This document shows positions 44,845 to 54,920 of a DNA stretch of 64,000 bases, piece after piece (the stretch's first letter is position 1; each line of letters opens with the position of its first letter). The translations under genes and the position numbers were made by a program. The notes beneath the pieces were generated by a model. It had not been told where the DNA came from, did no database searches, and saw nothing but the letters and a program-made list of their open reading frames with translations. This stretch comes from Pollenia angustigena (taxonomy: Eukaryota > Arthropoda > Insecta > Diptera > Polleniidae). Location: the NCBI GenBank assembly GCA_930367215.1, contig OV884060.1, positions 104,696,151 to 104,760,150 of the forward strand, read 5' to 3'.

Positions 44845-45372
44845 ATGTCGAATCCTAATAATCTAGTAAGACCATCGATTTTAAATAATCCCACACCTCT
44901 CGGTACAAATAACCCTCCAAATCCTCAAACTCCATTGAATAATCCTCAAATGGAAGCAGCAATAGCAAGTCGCGTTACTCGAATATGTAGGAAGAATTGT
45001 AGAAGTATAGTAGAAAATATTTTGGACCCTAATGCCGACGCCATATTATGAGACCAAATTATAGAGGAACAGTATAGGGAAAATCTTAATGACATGGACA
45101 AAGTGATATTGTGTGTTGCCTGAGAGAATTTTCTGGCAACCCTTCAGAATTTAGTTCTTGGAGGAAAAGCGTGGAGCGAGTCCTAAAAATGTACGAACAA
45201 CAAAAACCTTGGTGGTATTTCGCTATTTTGAATGTGGTCAGAAATAAGATCACTGGAGCCGCTGACTCAACACTTGAGTCCTATAACACTCCCATGTGCT
45301 GCGAGGCAATTTTACGTTGCTTAACAATTCACTACGCGGACAAGCGAGATATAACTACCTTGCAATACCAGC
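44845..45372 (+). pseudogene. gag: ERV-A gag, left part (split by BEL-1)
   Basis: The ATG at 44845 (CAAAATGTC) gives MSNPNNLVRPSILNN, the same Gag family as ERV3. A TGA at 45049-45051 and a frameshift near 45110 break it. Then [34 protein letters not shown] and [14 protein letters not shown] follow. It stops at 45372 in CCAGC, the left target copy of BEL-1. The same frame continues after the second CCAGC at 63644-63648. Confidence 0.85.
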
Positions 45373-45443
45373 TGTTAAGAACATACATCGATACACTTAT
45401 CCATTTGTTTACTTACTTAATAATAAGAACATACATTCATACA
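45373..45443 (+). repeat. BEL-1 5' LTR, left piece
   Basis: TGTTAAGAACATACATCG onwards, matching 63153. It ends in TACA (45440-45443), the left target copy of ERV-B. Confidence 0.9.
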
Positions 45444-45877
45444 AGTTAACACCCTTCTGGCCCTCAACGCGTTTAACTCACGGCAACACGCGCATGACAC
45501 AAATGCAATTCAGCATTTTTATCAAACGCAACCGGACACCACCAATTGCGCGCGTGTTGGCAATTTAATGTTAAGACATAATTTAATTAAGTATTAGTAA
45601 GCATATTTTAGTTTAAAGTTAAGTTGCGCGTGTTGATAATTTAACGCAGTAAGCATATTTTAGTTTAAATGTTAGGTTTATATTAATTGATTTAATTATG
45701 AATTAGTTAGTTCAATTCTAGGACGCGGACACAAATAATCATTGTCAATAGCTTAATCGGTGTTTCAATAAATAATTTTTATAAATTAAAATCGGTGTTT
45801 AATTGAAAAGGTGAGTTGGGTCCCATGGGTGACCCAACCCTTATTTTTTTATTAACAACCTAAAGGTTGTTTTAAGT
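45444..45877 (+). repeat. ERV-B 5' LTR
   Basis: AGTTAACACCC to TTTTAAGT. It contains a GC-rich CAACGCG start, a duplicated AGTAAGCATATTTTAGTTTAAA segment, AATAAA near 45770, and a GGGTCCC/GGGTGACCC hairpin near the end. Confidence 0.95.
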
Positions 45878-45894
45878 GGCGCCCGAGCAGGGAC
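45877..45894 (+). promoter_or_regulatory. ERV-B primer-binding site, tRNA-Lys(UUU)-like
   Basis: TGGCGCCCGAGCAGGGAC overlaps the last LTR base. It matches the complement of the tRNA-Lys(UUU) 3' end except for one A-to-G change. The gypsy group also uses tRNA-Lys. Confidence 0.82.
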
Positions 45895-47373
45895 ATCCTT
45901 TATAAAAGAAAGGATCGTCCATGAAATTAGCGGTTTGGTTCGTGAAGGATAAGTTCCGTAGTATATTATGTGAAAAAAAATTATTTTTAAAGAAGTGTGA
46001 ATCAAAACCCTTTTTTTATGTGAACAAGTGTAGTAAATGTGAATTGTGAGAAATATAATTTGGTAATGGAAATACTACTTTGATTAAAGGAAAAAATACA
46101 GGTTCTCTTTAAGAGGAGCTCTGATAATTGTTTATATTTTTTAAATATGCTATAACTAACTAAAGTGACCAATATGAAGCCCATGGCTTCAGCGTGCTGC
46201 GATCCTGAACTCCAGGCCCTCCAGCGCGTAAAAAAATTTTTTGTTTGTCACTATATAAAAAAATAAAAGAGTCCTCTGGTAAAACGTGTAACCTTCCTTC
46301 AAACGCTTTTCGCTTAATTGCGAGATTACAGATGGCTAAAGAGCGCTCACATATTCTCGTAAGTTGCAGTAAACATAAGAACCTGCACTACTGAGTGGGG
46401 ACGAGCAAAATCTTTTTCCTGGTAATCAAGCAAAGGTTGGCAAGGTTCACCGGGTGAGACCGATCGTGCCTTAGTACGACTTAGCGGTAGCTCTGTTCGA
46501 AAAAGGATAACGCGATCCTCCTTCCATGGCTATAACCGAACAATTATTAAATAATTAAAATAAAAAAAAAATATATAAAAAGTAATTTAGAAGGAAATAT
46601 GCCAAATAAATTTTATTCTTTTTATTGAAATATGCTAAACAAATTTTATTTTGAGAGCATTGTAACCTAAATAAAATAAAAAATCTAAATAACAAATAAA
46701 ATTTTAAGATAAAAATGAAATAGAAATAATGAAATGGAAAGTCTTAAAGGTGATATTTCCTTAAATATCATAAAAGGAAAGAAAATTAAATAATGAATTA
46801 AAAATTATAACAAGGAAATTATAACATAAAAGTGTTATTTCTTGAATGTTAAGTAATGAATTAAAAATTATAACTACAAAATTGTAAAAGGAAAATTATT
46901 TTGTAAATATAATAAAAAGATAACGAAGTGAAAAATTTTGAAATTTTATTCCCTTAAATATTTAATAAAAAATTTTTTCTTTTTTTTTTTTAATATTCTA
47001 AAATAATTCAAATACTGTGCAAAAGTAAAATTTTGAGTAAAGAGGGTTAACACAAGAATTGAAGTGCAAAAATAAAGTGAATCGGAATTTAACCTAGCCC
47101 ACGAGCCAAACCATAGTGAAAAAATATATATTAATACAAAATTTTGTTCGTTTCGTTTTAGAACAAAAAGAGAAAATCACATGTACGCCAACGTTTTATA
47201 GTACGTAAAATGAATTAAATAATCCTAGAATTGAAACCACATTCAAGGGTAAGTGCTTGGACTTAAGATATTTTATATTATTTTGTTTTTGGAATTTTCC
47301 CATTTTTTTTTTGATTGTTAAACCTCGCGTTTGTTTGTGCTAATTTGTAAACACCTTGTGCTTGTGCTTAAAA
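45895..47373 (+). other. ERV-B leader with a GC-richer island and a possible splice donor
   Basis: Non-coding. 46180-46540 is more GC-rich than the rest and contains CACCGGGTGAGACCG at about 46450, whose G/GTGAGA would serve as a 5' splice site for the env mRNA. The remainder is AT-rich with repeated AAATTATAA motifs. No gene. Confidence 0.5.
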
Positions 47374-48540
47374 ATGGAAGATTTACAGAAGAAAGTTTTG
47401 GAAATGACGGGAGCTTTAAATGCCACCCTCGCCCAGTTGAAGGTTCTGGAGGCTAGGGTCAGGGTTATGGAAGGCCCAACCGGTCTCTCTTCAACAGAGA
47501 CGGTTACCGAATCGCCTCGTTCGCCTCGAACCGAGTTAGAGCTTAGGGAAATTAGTCAGCTTCCGGACCGAGTAAAGGAACTACAACCCTTTGACGGCAA
47601 CCCTGCGCAGTACGTATCCTGGATACACAGCGTAGAGTCGATATTGGCCGACTATGATATCGTGCGGACGAAACCAATATATAGGGCCATACTCCAGAGT
47701 ATAAGGCAAAAAGATAGAGGGAGTGCCGATACTGCACTAGTTTCTTACAATATATTTGACAACAGTTGGAGTAAAATCAAGGAATGTTTGTCCTTGCACT
47801 ACGCGGACAAGAGGGACATAAGGACTCTTGAACACCAACTAAACCAACTGACTCAAGGGAACTCAAGAGTAGACGAATTTTACGCGGCCGTTAATCACCA
47901 GTTTTCCCTTATTATAAACAAAGTTAAGACGGAGAACTATTCTAAAGAGACCGTCGAAGCGCTAGTAGAAACATATAGGAACAGATCTTTAGATGTGTTC
48001 GTTAGGGGCTTGAATGGCGAACTCTCAAGACTTTTAATAATTCAGAGACCTAAAACTCTACCTGAAGCATATAGTGCATGTCTTGAGATGCAAAATCTCA
48101 ATCTAAGAAGTACTAAGCTACATCCGATTGGTCGTAACCAAATAACAGTTGGGGTGAGGCCCCAATTACCTCCTAAGGTATTCCATAACCATTCCACTCG
48201 TAATAATTTCAGACCAAGGCATACATTTTCGGTTGCTTCAACACTTCCACCAAGGCCACTGGGACCAAAGCCTGCGGAAAGAATGGATGTTGACAGGTCC
48301 GTTCAGTCTAGGAATGTAAACTATATGAACAGAAATTCAGCTTTCAAACGAAATGCTAGGTCTGAAATCCTTGGTAACCCGTTTAAACAACAAAGACTAT
48401 TCAATACCTATATAGAAGCCAGCGACCCTCCTAATGAAAGCACAGTTAATGATTGTAATTATTCTGAGGATGACGATACTTACGAGTCTCCTGAAGTAAA
48501 TTTTATGACCGGAGCCTCTCTTCCAGCGTTCCATACCTAG
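47374..48540 (+). CDS. gag: ERV-B Gag (388 aa, intact)
   Basis: Particle-forming structural protein. The true start is the ATG at 47374 (AAAATGGAAG). The coiled N-terminus is MEDLQKKVLEMTGALNATLA and QLKVLEARVRVMEG. The matrix/capsid-like body has [54 protein letters not shown] and VFVRGLNGELSRLLIIQRP. The tail is Arg/Pro/Asn-rich (RPRHTFSVASTLPPRPLGPK), with no CCHC knuckle. It ends in acidic EDDDTYESPEVNFMT and overlaps the pol frame, so Pol is reached by a -1 type frameshift. Same family as ERV0; a cousin of ERV3 and ERV-A. Confidence 0.88.
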   Translation: MEDLQKKVLEMTGALNATLAQLKVLEARVRVMEGPTGLSSTETVTESPRSPRTELELREISQLPDRVKELQPFDGNPAQYVSWIHSVESILADYDIVRTKPIYRAILQSIRQKDRGSADTALVSYNIFDNSWSKIKECLSLHYADKRDIRTLEHQLNQLTQGNSRVDEFYAAVNHQFSLIINKVKTENYSKETVEALVETYRNRSLDVFVRGLNGELSRLLIIQRPKTLPEAYSACLEMQNLNLRSTKLHPIGRNQITVGVRPQLPPKVFHNHSTRNNFRPRHTFSVASTLPPRPLGPKPAERMDVDRSVQSRNVNYMNRNSAFKRNARSEILGNPFKQQRLFNTYIEASDPPNESTVNDCNYSEDDDTYESPEVNFMTGASLPAFHT

Positions 48541-50705
48541 AATTGGTCACCGAAACTGGAGTGCCGTTAAAGTTCCTCGTAGATATAGGGACAAATAAAA
48601 ATTTCGTGGGCTCCCACATATGTGGAACTGGCACTCAACTAGAAAGACCATTTCCCGTGAGAACAGCCGCCGGAATCATAAAGATTAATAAAAAAATGGA
48701 AGGAAGATTTTTCAAATCTGTAGGAATAAATTCTATGGTCACATTTTATATACTTCCCAATCTAAATTCCTTCGATGGCATCATTGGCGATGATACCCTC
48801 AAGGAGCTAGGTGCCATAATTAATAGGGAAAATAATACATTAACCATTAGGCCAGGTATAGTCTTAAACCTTAAAGAAAGATTCACACAGGAAATAAATT
48901 TTATAAATGTAAATGTCCCTCCAGAAATAAAGGAAAAACTCGAAAAATTGTTAAAGAAGTATAGTGATCTATTTAGTCCACTCGAAGCTGGTGAAATGGT
49001 CACAACAGCAATTAAGGCCGAGATAAAGACTTCTACAGATGAACCTATTTATACGAAAAGTTATCCTTACCCAGCAAACATGCGCCCCATAGTTGAAGAA
49101 CAAATTTCTGAATTGTTGAATCAAAATATTATTAGAATCTCTAATAGTCCCTATAATTCGCCAGTCTGGGTCGTACCCAAAAAACCCAAACCAAATGGCG
49201 AAAAACAATACAGAATGGTAATTGATTTCAAGAGATTGAATTCAGTCACCATCTCCGATACGTATCCAATACCGGACATAAATTCGACATTAGCTAGTCT
49301 GGGGAAGGCTAAATATTTTACGACATTAGATCTGACATCAGGATTTCATTAGATTCCGATGAAAGACTCTGATATTCCTAAAACCGCCTTTTCTACCCTA
49401 AACGGGAAATATGAGTTCTTGCGTCTTCCTTTTGGGTTAAAAAATGCCACCTCCATTTTCCAAAGGATGATCGATGACGTGTTGAAGGAATATATTGGCA
49501 AAATATGCTGCGTCTACATAGACGATATAATTGTCTTTGGACGTGACGTCGACGATCATCTCAAAAATATTGAAACGATTTTTAATAAACTTCTGAAATC
49601 ACACCTCAAGGTAAATCTAGAAAAGACTCAGTTCTTGCAAACTGAAGTCTCCTTTTTGGGATACGTGGTTGCAGAAGACGGAATACGAGCGGATCCTCAC
49701 AAAATTGAAGCAATACAAAATTTGGCTCCTCCCAAAACATTAAAAGATCTAAAAAGTTTTCTTGGTATGACTTCTTACTATAGGAAGTTCATTAGAGATT
49801 ATGCGAAGATCGCGAAACCCCTTACAAACCTCACCAGGGGAAAAAACGCACAGGTAAAGGCAAACGCGTCGAAGAAGGTAACGGTAGATCTTGCAGAAGA
49901 TGCATTGAGAGATTTTAACGAATTAAAAACTTTACTAATGTCATCCGAGGTACTAGCATTTTCTGACTTCGACCAACCCTTCAATTTGACCACCGATGCT
50001 TCAAACTATGCTATCGGAGCTGTGTTGTCTCAAGATTTTACAGGAACAGATAGACCCATTGCGTTCATTTCTCGTTCACTTAAGAAGGCAGAGGAAAACT
50101 ACGCAACGAATGAGAAAGAAATGCTGGCCATTGTCTGGGCATTAGACAACCTACGGTCGTATCTGTACGGGGCAAAAAAGGTAAAAATCTACACCGACCA
50201 CCAACCCTTAACATATGCTTTTGGAAACCATAACCATAATGCTAAGCTGAAAAGGTGGAAGGCGAGAATCGAAGAGTACAACTACGAACTTGTTTATAAG
50301 CCTGGTAAGTCGAACGTTGTGGCTGATGCTCTATCAAGGTTGGAAGCAAATCGTAGTCAGATTTACATGTTGACTGATGAAGGAACAATTACGGCCTCGG
50401 AAACAGGTTCCGAAACTGTAACTGCGGACGAGGGGAGGTCAGAACAATCAGACAATACAGTTCATAGCGCTCAACAAGATTCAAGTGATTTAATTCACCA
50501 CGTAGAGGTTCCGTTAAATGTCTTTAAAAACCAAATTATAATCAGAGAAGGTAAGGAGTTGCATAGCAACATGCAACCACATCCTGGATTTACAAGACAT
50601 CATGCAACTCTCGAACAAATAACTTCGCAAAGATTGACAGAAATTTTAAAGAAATGCCTTAACCCAAACTGTATTAATTTCCACTGCTTAACAGTATTTA
50701 TTTAG
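48522..50705 (+). pseudogene. pol: ERV-B protease, RT and RNase H (one stop)
   Basis: Protease comes first: FLVDIGTNKNFVGSH, so the catalytic DTG is changed to DIG; ERV0 still has DTG. The flap is FDGIIGDDTLKELGAII. RT has YPYPANMRPIVEEQISEL, YRMVIDFKRLNSVTISDTYP and TTLDLTSGFH, where an in-frame TAG (49350-49352) stops it. The frame goes on unbroken with KTAFSTLNGKYEFLRLPFG, the catalytic YIDDIIVFG near 49514, and RNase H LTTDASNYAIGAVLSQ, NEKEMLAIVWALDNL, TDHQPLTYAF and VVADALSRLE. The frame ends at 50703-50705; integrase is in another frame. Otherwise well preserved. Confidence 0.88.
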
Positions 50706-51715
50706 CTCATTTTATTTCATACAAGATAAGAATTACTCAGAGGTTAGTAGAAGATGTCGCTAATGAAGAAAGGGTTTGTAGAATTATTGAAGATGAGCAC
50801 AAAAGAGCTCATCGGAATGCTAAAGAGAATAGTCTTCAGATTCTCGAAAGGTACTATTTTCCCCGCATGAGGAGCCTTATTTGCCAGTACACTCGGAACT
50901 GCGAAGTATGCAGGTTAAACAAGTATGACAGACACCCCTACAAACCTAAATTACAGGCCACACCAATTCCAAAATATTCTTGCGAAATTTTGCATATCGA
51001 TATCTTTAAAATTCAAGGCTTAAAATTCATTAGTTGCATCGATAAATTTTCAAAATTCGCTAAGCTTTTTCATATTAAAAATCGTTCGGCAATCCACCTA
51101 AAAAGTAAGCTAACGAAAGTTCTTCATTATTTTACGGTGCCTCGCCTGGTTGTGCTGGACAATGAGAAAGGTTTTCTTACGGCCACAATATTAAATTTCA
51201 TCAGATCACTGAACATAGAGATATATTTTACTCCTGTACAAAGGAGTGAAGTTAACGGACAAATCGAAAGGTTTCACTCAACCTTAATAGAGATTTATCG
51301 GTGTTTATCTAGGGAAACAAAAAATATGGGGACTAAAGACATGATAAATCTCGCTGTCGACCGCTACAATAATACAATTCATGCGGTCACTAGGAGGAAA
51401 CCTTCCGACGTATTCTTTAACCGGTCCGAACGCTTTAATTACCAGAACTTAGTAAATTTTCGAGATCAGGTAAATCAAGATATTCGTGGTCTTATTGAAC
51501 ACAATCAAAAAGCCACAAATGATAGGCTTAACAAAACAAGATCAGACCCAGCGAACCTTGCAGAAGGCGCGGAAGTCATAATTAGGAACAAACAGATAAA
51601 GCCTAAGCACAAGGCACTTTACAGGAAGCACGAGGTATCTGATAATAACAGAGTAACGCTAAAAACAACAACGGGAAAAAAGTTCCATAAAGCTCATGTT
51701 AAAAATCTAAAGTGA
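50690..51715 (+). pseudogene. pol: ERV-B integrase (frameshifted from RT)
   Basis: A one-frame shift near 50690-50702 separates it from RNase H. The zinc domain is complete: EDEHKRAHRNAKE ... CEVCRLNKYDRHP. Catalytic triad visible: D in LHIDIF, D in VVLDNEKGF, E in NGQIERFHSTL. The C-terminal domain ends with EGAEVIIRNKQIKPKHKALY and KKFHKAHVKNLK before the stop at 51715. The domain itself looks undamaged. Confidence 0.85.
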
Positions 51716-52074
51716 TCCTTGCACCTGCCCTTGAGAATAAAATTTACTTAAATACTTTAATAAACTTTGCTGTATAAATAATTTACAATATTTAAGATTA
51801 TACGAAATTACAAAAGTACAGTAGAAACCATGTTTTCCCTGAAAAGAATATCCATTAAACTACTACATAAAGCATATATTAGTTAATATAAAAAATTTAC
51901 AATATTTAATACTATACAGGATTGTACAGGGAAAACTATGTTCTTCCTTGAAAATAAAATTCATTAAATTTCCTTTGAAGAGTACCATTGTAAAAATTGT
52001 TCAATATCTAATACTATGCGAAAACTATGTTTTTCCCAAAAAATAAAATAGTAATGTAGTAATTCTAGAACTAG
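51716..52074 (+). other. pol-env spacer of ERV-B
   Basis: Non-coding. Four partial repeats of a ~80-bp unit containing TACAATATTTAA(G/T)A(C/T)TAT and GGAAAA(A/C)TATGTT. Stops in all frames. Confidence 0.65.
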
Positions 52075-53598
52075 CAAGAACATATAAAATGTTATATTAT
52101 AGAGATCATTTCACTATATAACACTAATCCATATATTGTACATTATTTTATATTTTACCACTTAAGCACATTTCTGTTATTTTCCATTACTGGTGCCTAC
52201 CATGTCTATGAATATAATTCACCCCTTATAACCGTAAAAAATGGAGAGGGCTGGATTATAAATGGGCACCTTAGCTTCGTACATGTGATTAATCTCAGGA
52301 AACTGGAAGATATGTTACACACCACTGCTGACGTGTTTGCAGCCGTAGAGAAAGACGAGATAAGCAGAAATACGTTCGAATATTACCTCCGGAAAGCATT
52401 TGAGCGCATAGAAACGATCAAAGGTATTACAAGAAGCAAACGATCAATTGATTGGATTGGTACGGCATGGAAGTGGATTGCAGGAAATCCGGATGCAACT
52501 GACTGGAATCAAATACTAAATAGCCAAGAGAGACTAGTTAAGAACGATGATCACCAATACATCATAAACAATAAATTGTTCGATACAACAAATGAACTGG
52601 TGAAAAGGATAAATAGGTTGATCCAAGACTTCGACAACACGATTTCCAAATCCGACTCGGAAAGAGTCATTAGCGAATCATTAAATCAGCTGATTATTAT
52701 TAAGGAAGACATTGAGGAAGTCGTACGAGCCTGCCAACTGGCAAAAACTGGTGTGATAAATACTAACCTGTTGGATCTGATGGAAGTTAAAAGAATAGTT
52801 TCCGAAATAGGATCGATTCATTATACTAATGAAGTGGAAGCTATAGAGTATGGAAAACCAAGTATAATATCAAACGGAACATCGCTATTATATGTGCTGT
52901 CCATACCAAAAGTAAATGCAATAAAATATGACCGAATCCTGGTAAAAGCTGCGATAATTCAAAATCGACAGCTTGATTTAAGATATAACACAGTGCTCTT
53001 AAGCCATGAAAATACATATGGTATCAAGGACAGTTGTTCCACAATTAATAACACTACCGTTTGCGCACTTAATCAACTGAAAAAACTTAATGATGACGAT
53101 TGCCTATCAAAGATCTTAAGGAACGTTAACGCAAATTGCACATTTCTCTCCAATAAAGAAACAATAATAGAACAAGTGGAAGATGACCTAGTATTTGTTA
53201 CAAATTTCAAGGGCGAGGTTTACACTCAGAAGCACAACATCAGCTTGAACGGCACATATTTAATACGGTATACTAATGAAACAATTGAGATTGGAAAACA
53301 GAGATTTACAAACAGGAAAATCACCAATTTGCAGGCTCTTCCTCCTCTGTTGGCGAACGTTTATGAAAGGGAGCGCAAGCTTGACGTCAATTTCCTACAT
53401 GAGCTTCATGAAAGTAATGTTAAACACATCGTCCACCTGAAATATCACCTGAATATCTCTCTGGTATCACAAATTATTGAATTCCTTTTGTTTGCCTTGT
53501 CTGCTGCGGTCCTAATAATTTTATGGAGGAAGATATTTGGACGTATTAAAACTCCAACCCTAAACATTTCAGAAGACAGAGTCAAGGAATCAATATGA
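52075..53598 (+). CDS. env: ERV-B envelope glycoprotein (open, no ATG at start)
   Basis: Fusion-type Env, type I membrane protein. The frame is open from 52075, but the N-terminal part, including a signal-peptide-like FYHLSTFLLFSITGA near 52155, has no in-frame ATG. The first ATG is at 52312, well inside the ectodomain. The usual explanation is that the env mRNA is spliced and takes its start from upstream. Conserved N-terminal GEGWIINGHLSFVHVINL follows. A furin-like RSKR is at about 52432, followed by a fusion-segment region (SIDWIGTAWKWIAGNPDATD). Cysteines and several N-glycosylation sites lie in the C-terminal half. The transmembrane helix IIEFLLFALSAAVLIILW is near 53475, then a 28-residue tail. 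No internal stops. Confidence 0.82.
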   Translation, partial: QEHIKCYIIEIISLYNTNPYIVHYFIFYHLSTFLLFSITGAYHVYEYNSPLITVKNGEGWIINGHLSFVHVINLRKLEDMLHTTADVFAAVEKDEISRNTFEYYLRKAFERIETIKGITRSKRSIDWIGTAWKWIAGNPDATDWNQILNSQERLVKNDDHQYIINNKLFDTTNELVKRINRLIQDFDNTISKSDSERVISESLNQLIIIKEDIEEVVRACQLAKTGVINTNLLDLMEVKRIVSEIGSIHYTNEVEAIEYGKPSIISNGTSLLYVLSIPKVNAIKYDRILVKAAIIQNRQLDLRYNTVLLSHENTYGIKDSCSTINNTTVCALNQLKKLNDDDCLSKILRNVNANCTFLSNKETIIEQVEDDLVFVTNFKGEVYTQKHNISLNGTYLIRYTNETIEIGKQRFTNRKITNLQALPPLLANVYERERKLDVNFLHELHESNVKHIVHLKYHLNISLVSQIIEFLLFALSAAVLIILWRKIFGRIKTPTLNISEDRVKESI

Positions 53599-53620
53599 TC
53601 AGCGGGACGCTGATATTTAA

Positions 53621-53629
53621 ACGGGGGGG
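53621..53629 (+). promoter_or_regulatory. ERV-B polypurine tract
   Basis: ACGGGGGGG directly before AGTTAAC of the 3' LTR. Confidence 0.85.
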
Positions 53630-54063
53630 AGTTAACACCCTTCTGGCCCTCAACGCGTTAAACTCACGGCAACACGCGCATGACACAAATGCAATTCAGC
53701 ATTTTTATCAAACGCAACCGGACACCACCAATTGCGCGCGTGTTGGCAATTTAATGTTAAGACATAATTTAATTAAGTATTAGTAAGCATATTTTAGTTT
53801 AAAGTTAAGTTGCGCGTGTTGATAATTTAACGCAGTAAGCATATTTTAGTTTAAATGTTAGGTTTATATTAATTGATTTAATTATGAATTAGTTAGTTCA
53901 ATTCTAGGACGCGGACACAAATAATCATTGTCAATAACTTAATCGGAGTTTCAATAAATAATTTTTATAAATTAAAATCGGTGTTTAATTGAAAACGTGA
54001 GTTGGGTCCCATGGGTGACCCAACCCTTATTTTTTTATTAACAACCCAAAGGTTGTTTTAAGT
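53630..54063 (+). repeat. ERV-B 3' LTR
   Basis: 434 bp, as the 5' copy. Differences seen by eye: GTTTAAC/GTTAAAC near the start, AATAGCTT/AATAACTT, CGGTGTT/CGGAGTT, AAAAGGTG/AAAACGTG, AACCTAAA/AACCCAAA. Confidence 0.95.
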
Positions 54064-54500
54064 TACATTTACTCATTTGTTTATTTTCTGCATACTGTAA
54101 AGAACACACATTCATACCAATTTATTACCCAATATTTTAATTTCTGTTTAATTTCTTCAACTGCATACACAGCATTTTAAGTTCATTAACCATTGCACAT
54201 AATATTTGTCTACACTATTTATAAATTAGGTCATTGATTTTATGTTAAGTTAAGCAATTTTATTTTTTTGTTTGTTTTTATTAATCTAAGCATTTTTACC
54301 ATTAATTACTTGTATATAAAAGAAAGTAAAAAATAAAGTAAGTGAAGTCGTTTTTTGATAATCATAATAACAATTGTGTTTTATTATTGACGGCTGTCTT
54401 TAAGTAAGAAGTGCTTAAAGATTATCACAAGAAAAAGATTGGTACAGTTCAAATTCATGTGTTTGAACTGAGTCCTACTAATCGAATTCAATTTATAACA
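54064..54500 (+). repeat. BEL-1 5' LTR, right piece
   Basis: Continues after the second TACA. It matches 63214-63643, including a TATATAAAAG box at about 54315, an AATAAAG, and the end TTTATAACA. Confidence 0.92.
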
Positions 54501-54920
54501 TTTGGTGACCCCAGGTTTAGATATTTCAAGTTTCCCCCCCCCAGTGGTAAGGGACTTCTAATAATCTAAAATAAAGAAGCACACAACCTTCAGAGGCGTA
54601 ATCCAAGGCATCAGGACACCAAAACATTGGTGATCACTATTCCAGACGTCTTTGTAAACATTTTATACATCGTCAGGACAGAATAACGTTTGGTTACTCC
54701 TACGATAACAAATCCTTTTACTGATTGGCAGTCTTAGGATAATCTCATAATCCTTCATTAGGACATCGATATATTTTGCACAGCAGCAATTCAAAAAACA
54801 GGTATTTTGAGATACCACAGAAAGTCACCCACCAGTGGTAAGGACTTTCAGAACAAACAACAACTCACTTTAAGGAATCAACCATATTGAGTAAGAGGCT
54901 ACTTGTAGAGGATATCCATC
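54501..54920 (+). other. BEL-1 primer site and leader
   Basis: TGGTGACCCCAGGTTTAG at 54503 occupies the primer-site position, 2 bases after the LTR; I cannot name the tRNA. The leader has no gene. CCAGTGGTAAGG occurs twice (54540, 54834), and CATCAGGACA-like and CGTCAGGACA-like motifs recur. Confidence 0.6.

Larger units (their letters stand above)
45444..54063 (+). mobile_element. ERV-B: full-length errantivirus (8.6 kb)
   Basis: Complete gypsy-class errantivirus: LTR 45444-45877, tRNA-Lys primer site, leader, gag 47374-48540, pol 48522-51715, env 52075-53598, polypurine tract, LTR 53630-54063. TACA flanks both ends (45440-45443, 54064-54067), the usual errantivirus target. LTRs are both 434 bp and differ at about five places by eye. 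It sits inside the 5' LTR of BEL-1. It is one family with ERV0. Lesions: protease DTG is DIG, TAG at 49350 in RT, a frameshift near 50690. Confidence 0.95.

Noticed and set aside
53595..53783. Short ORF overlapping the ERV-B 3' LTR
   Set aside because: Lies in polypurine tract and LTR; the same bases occur at the 5' LTR without function.
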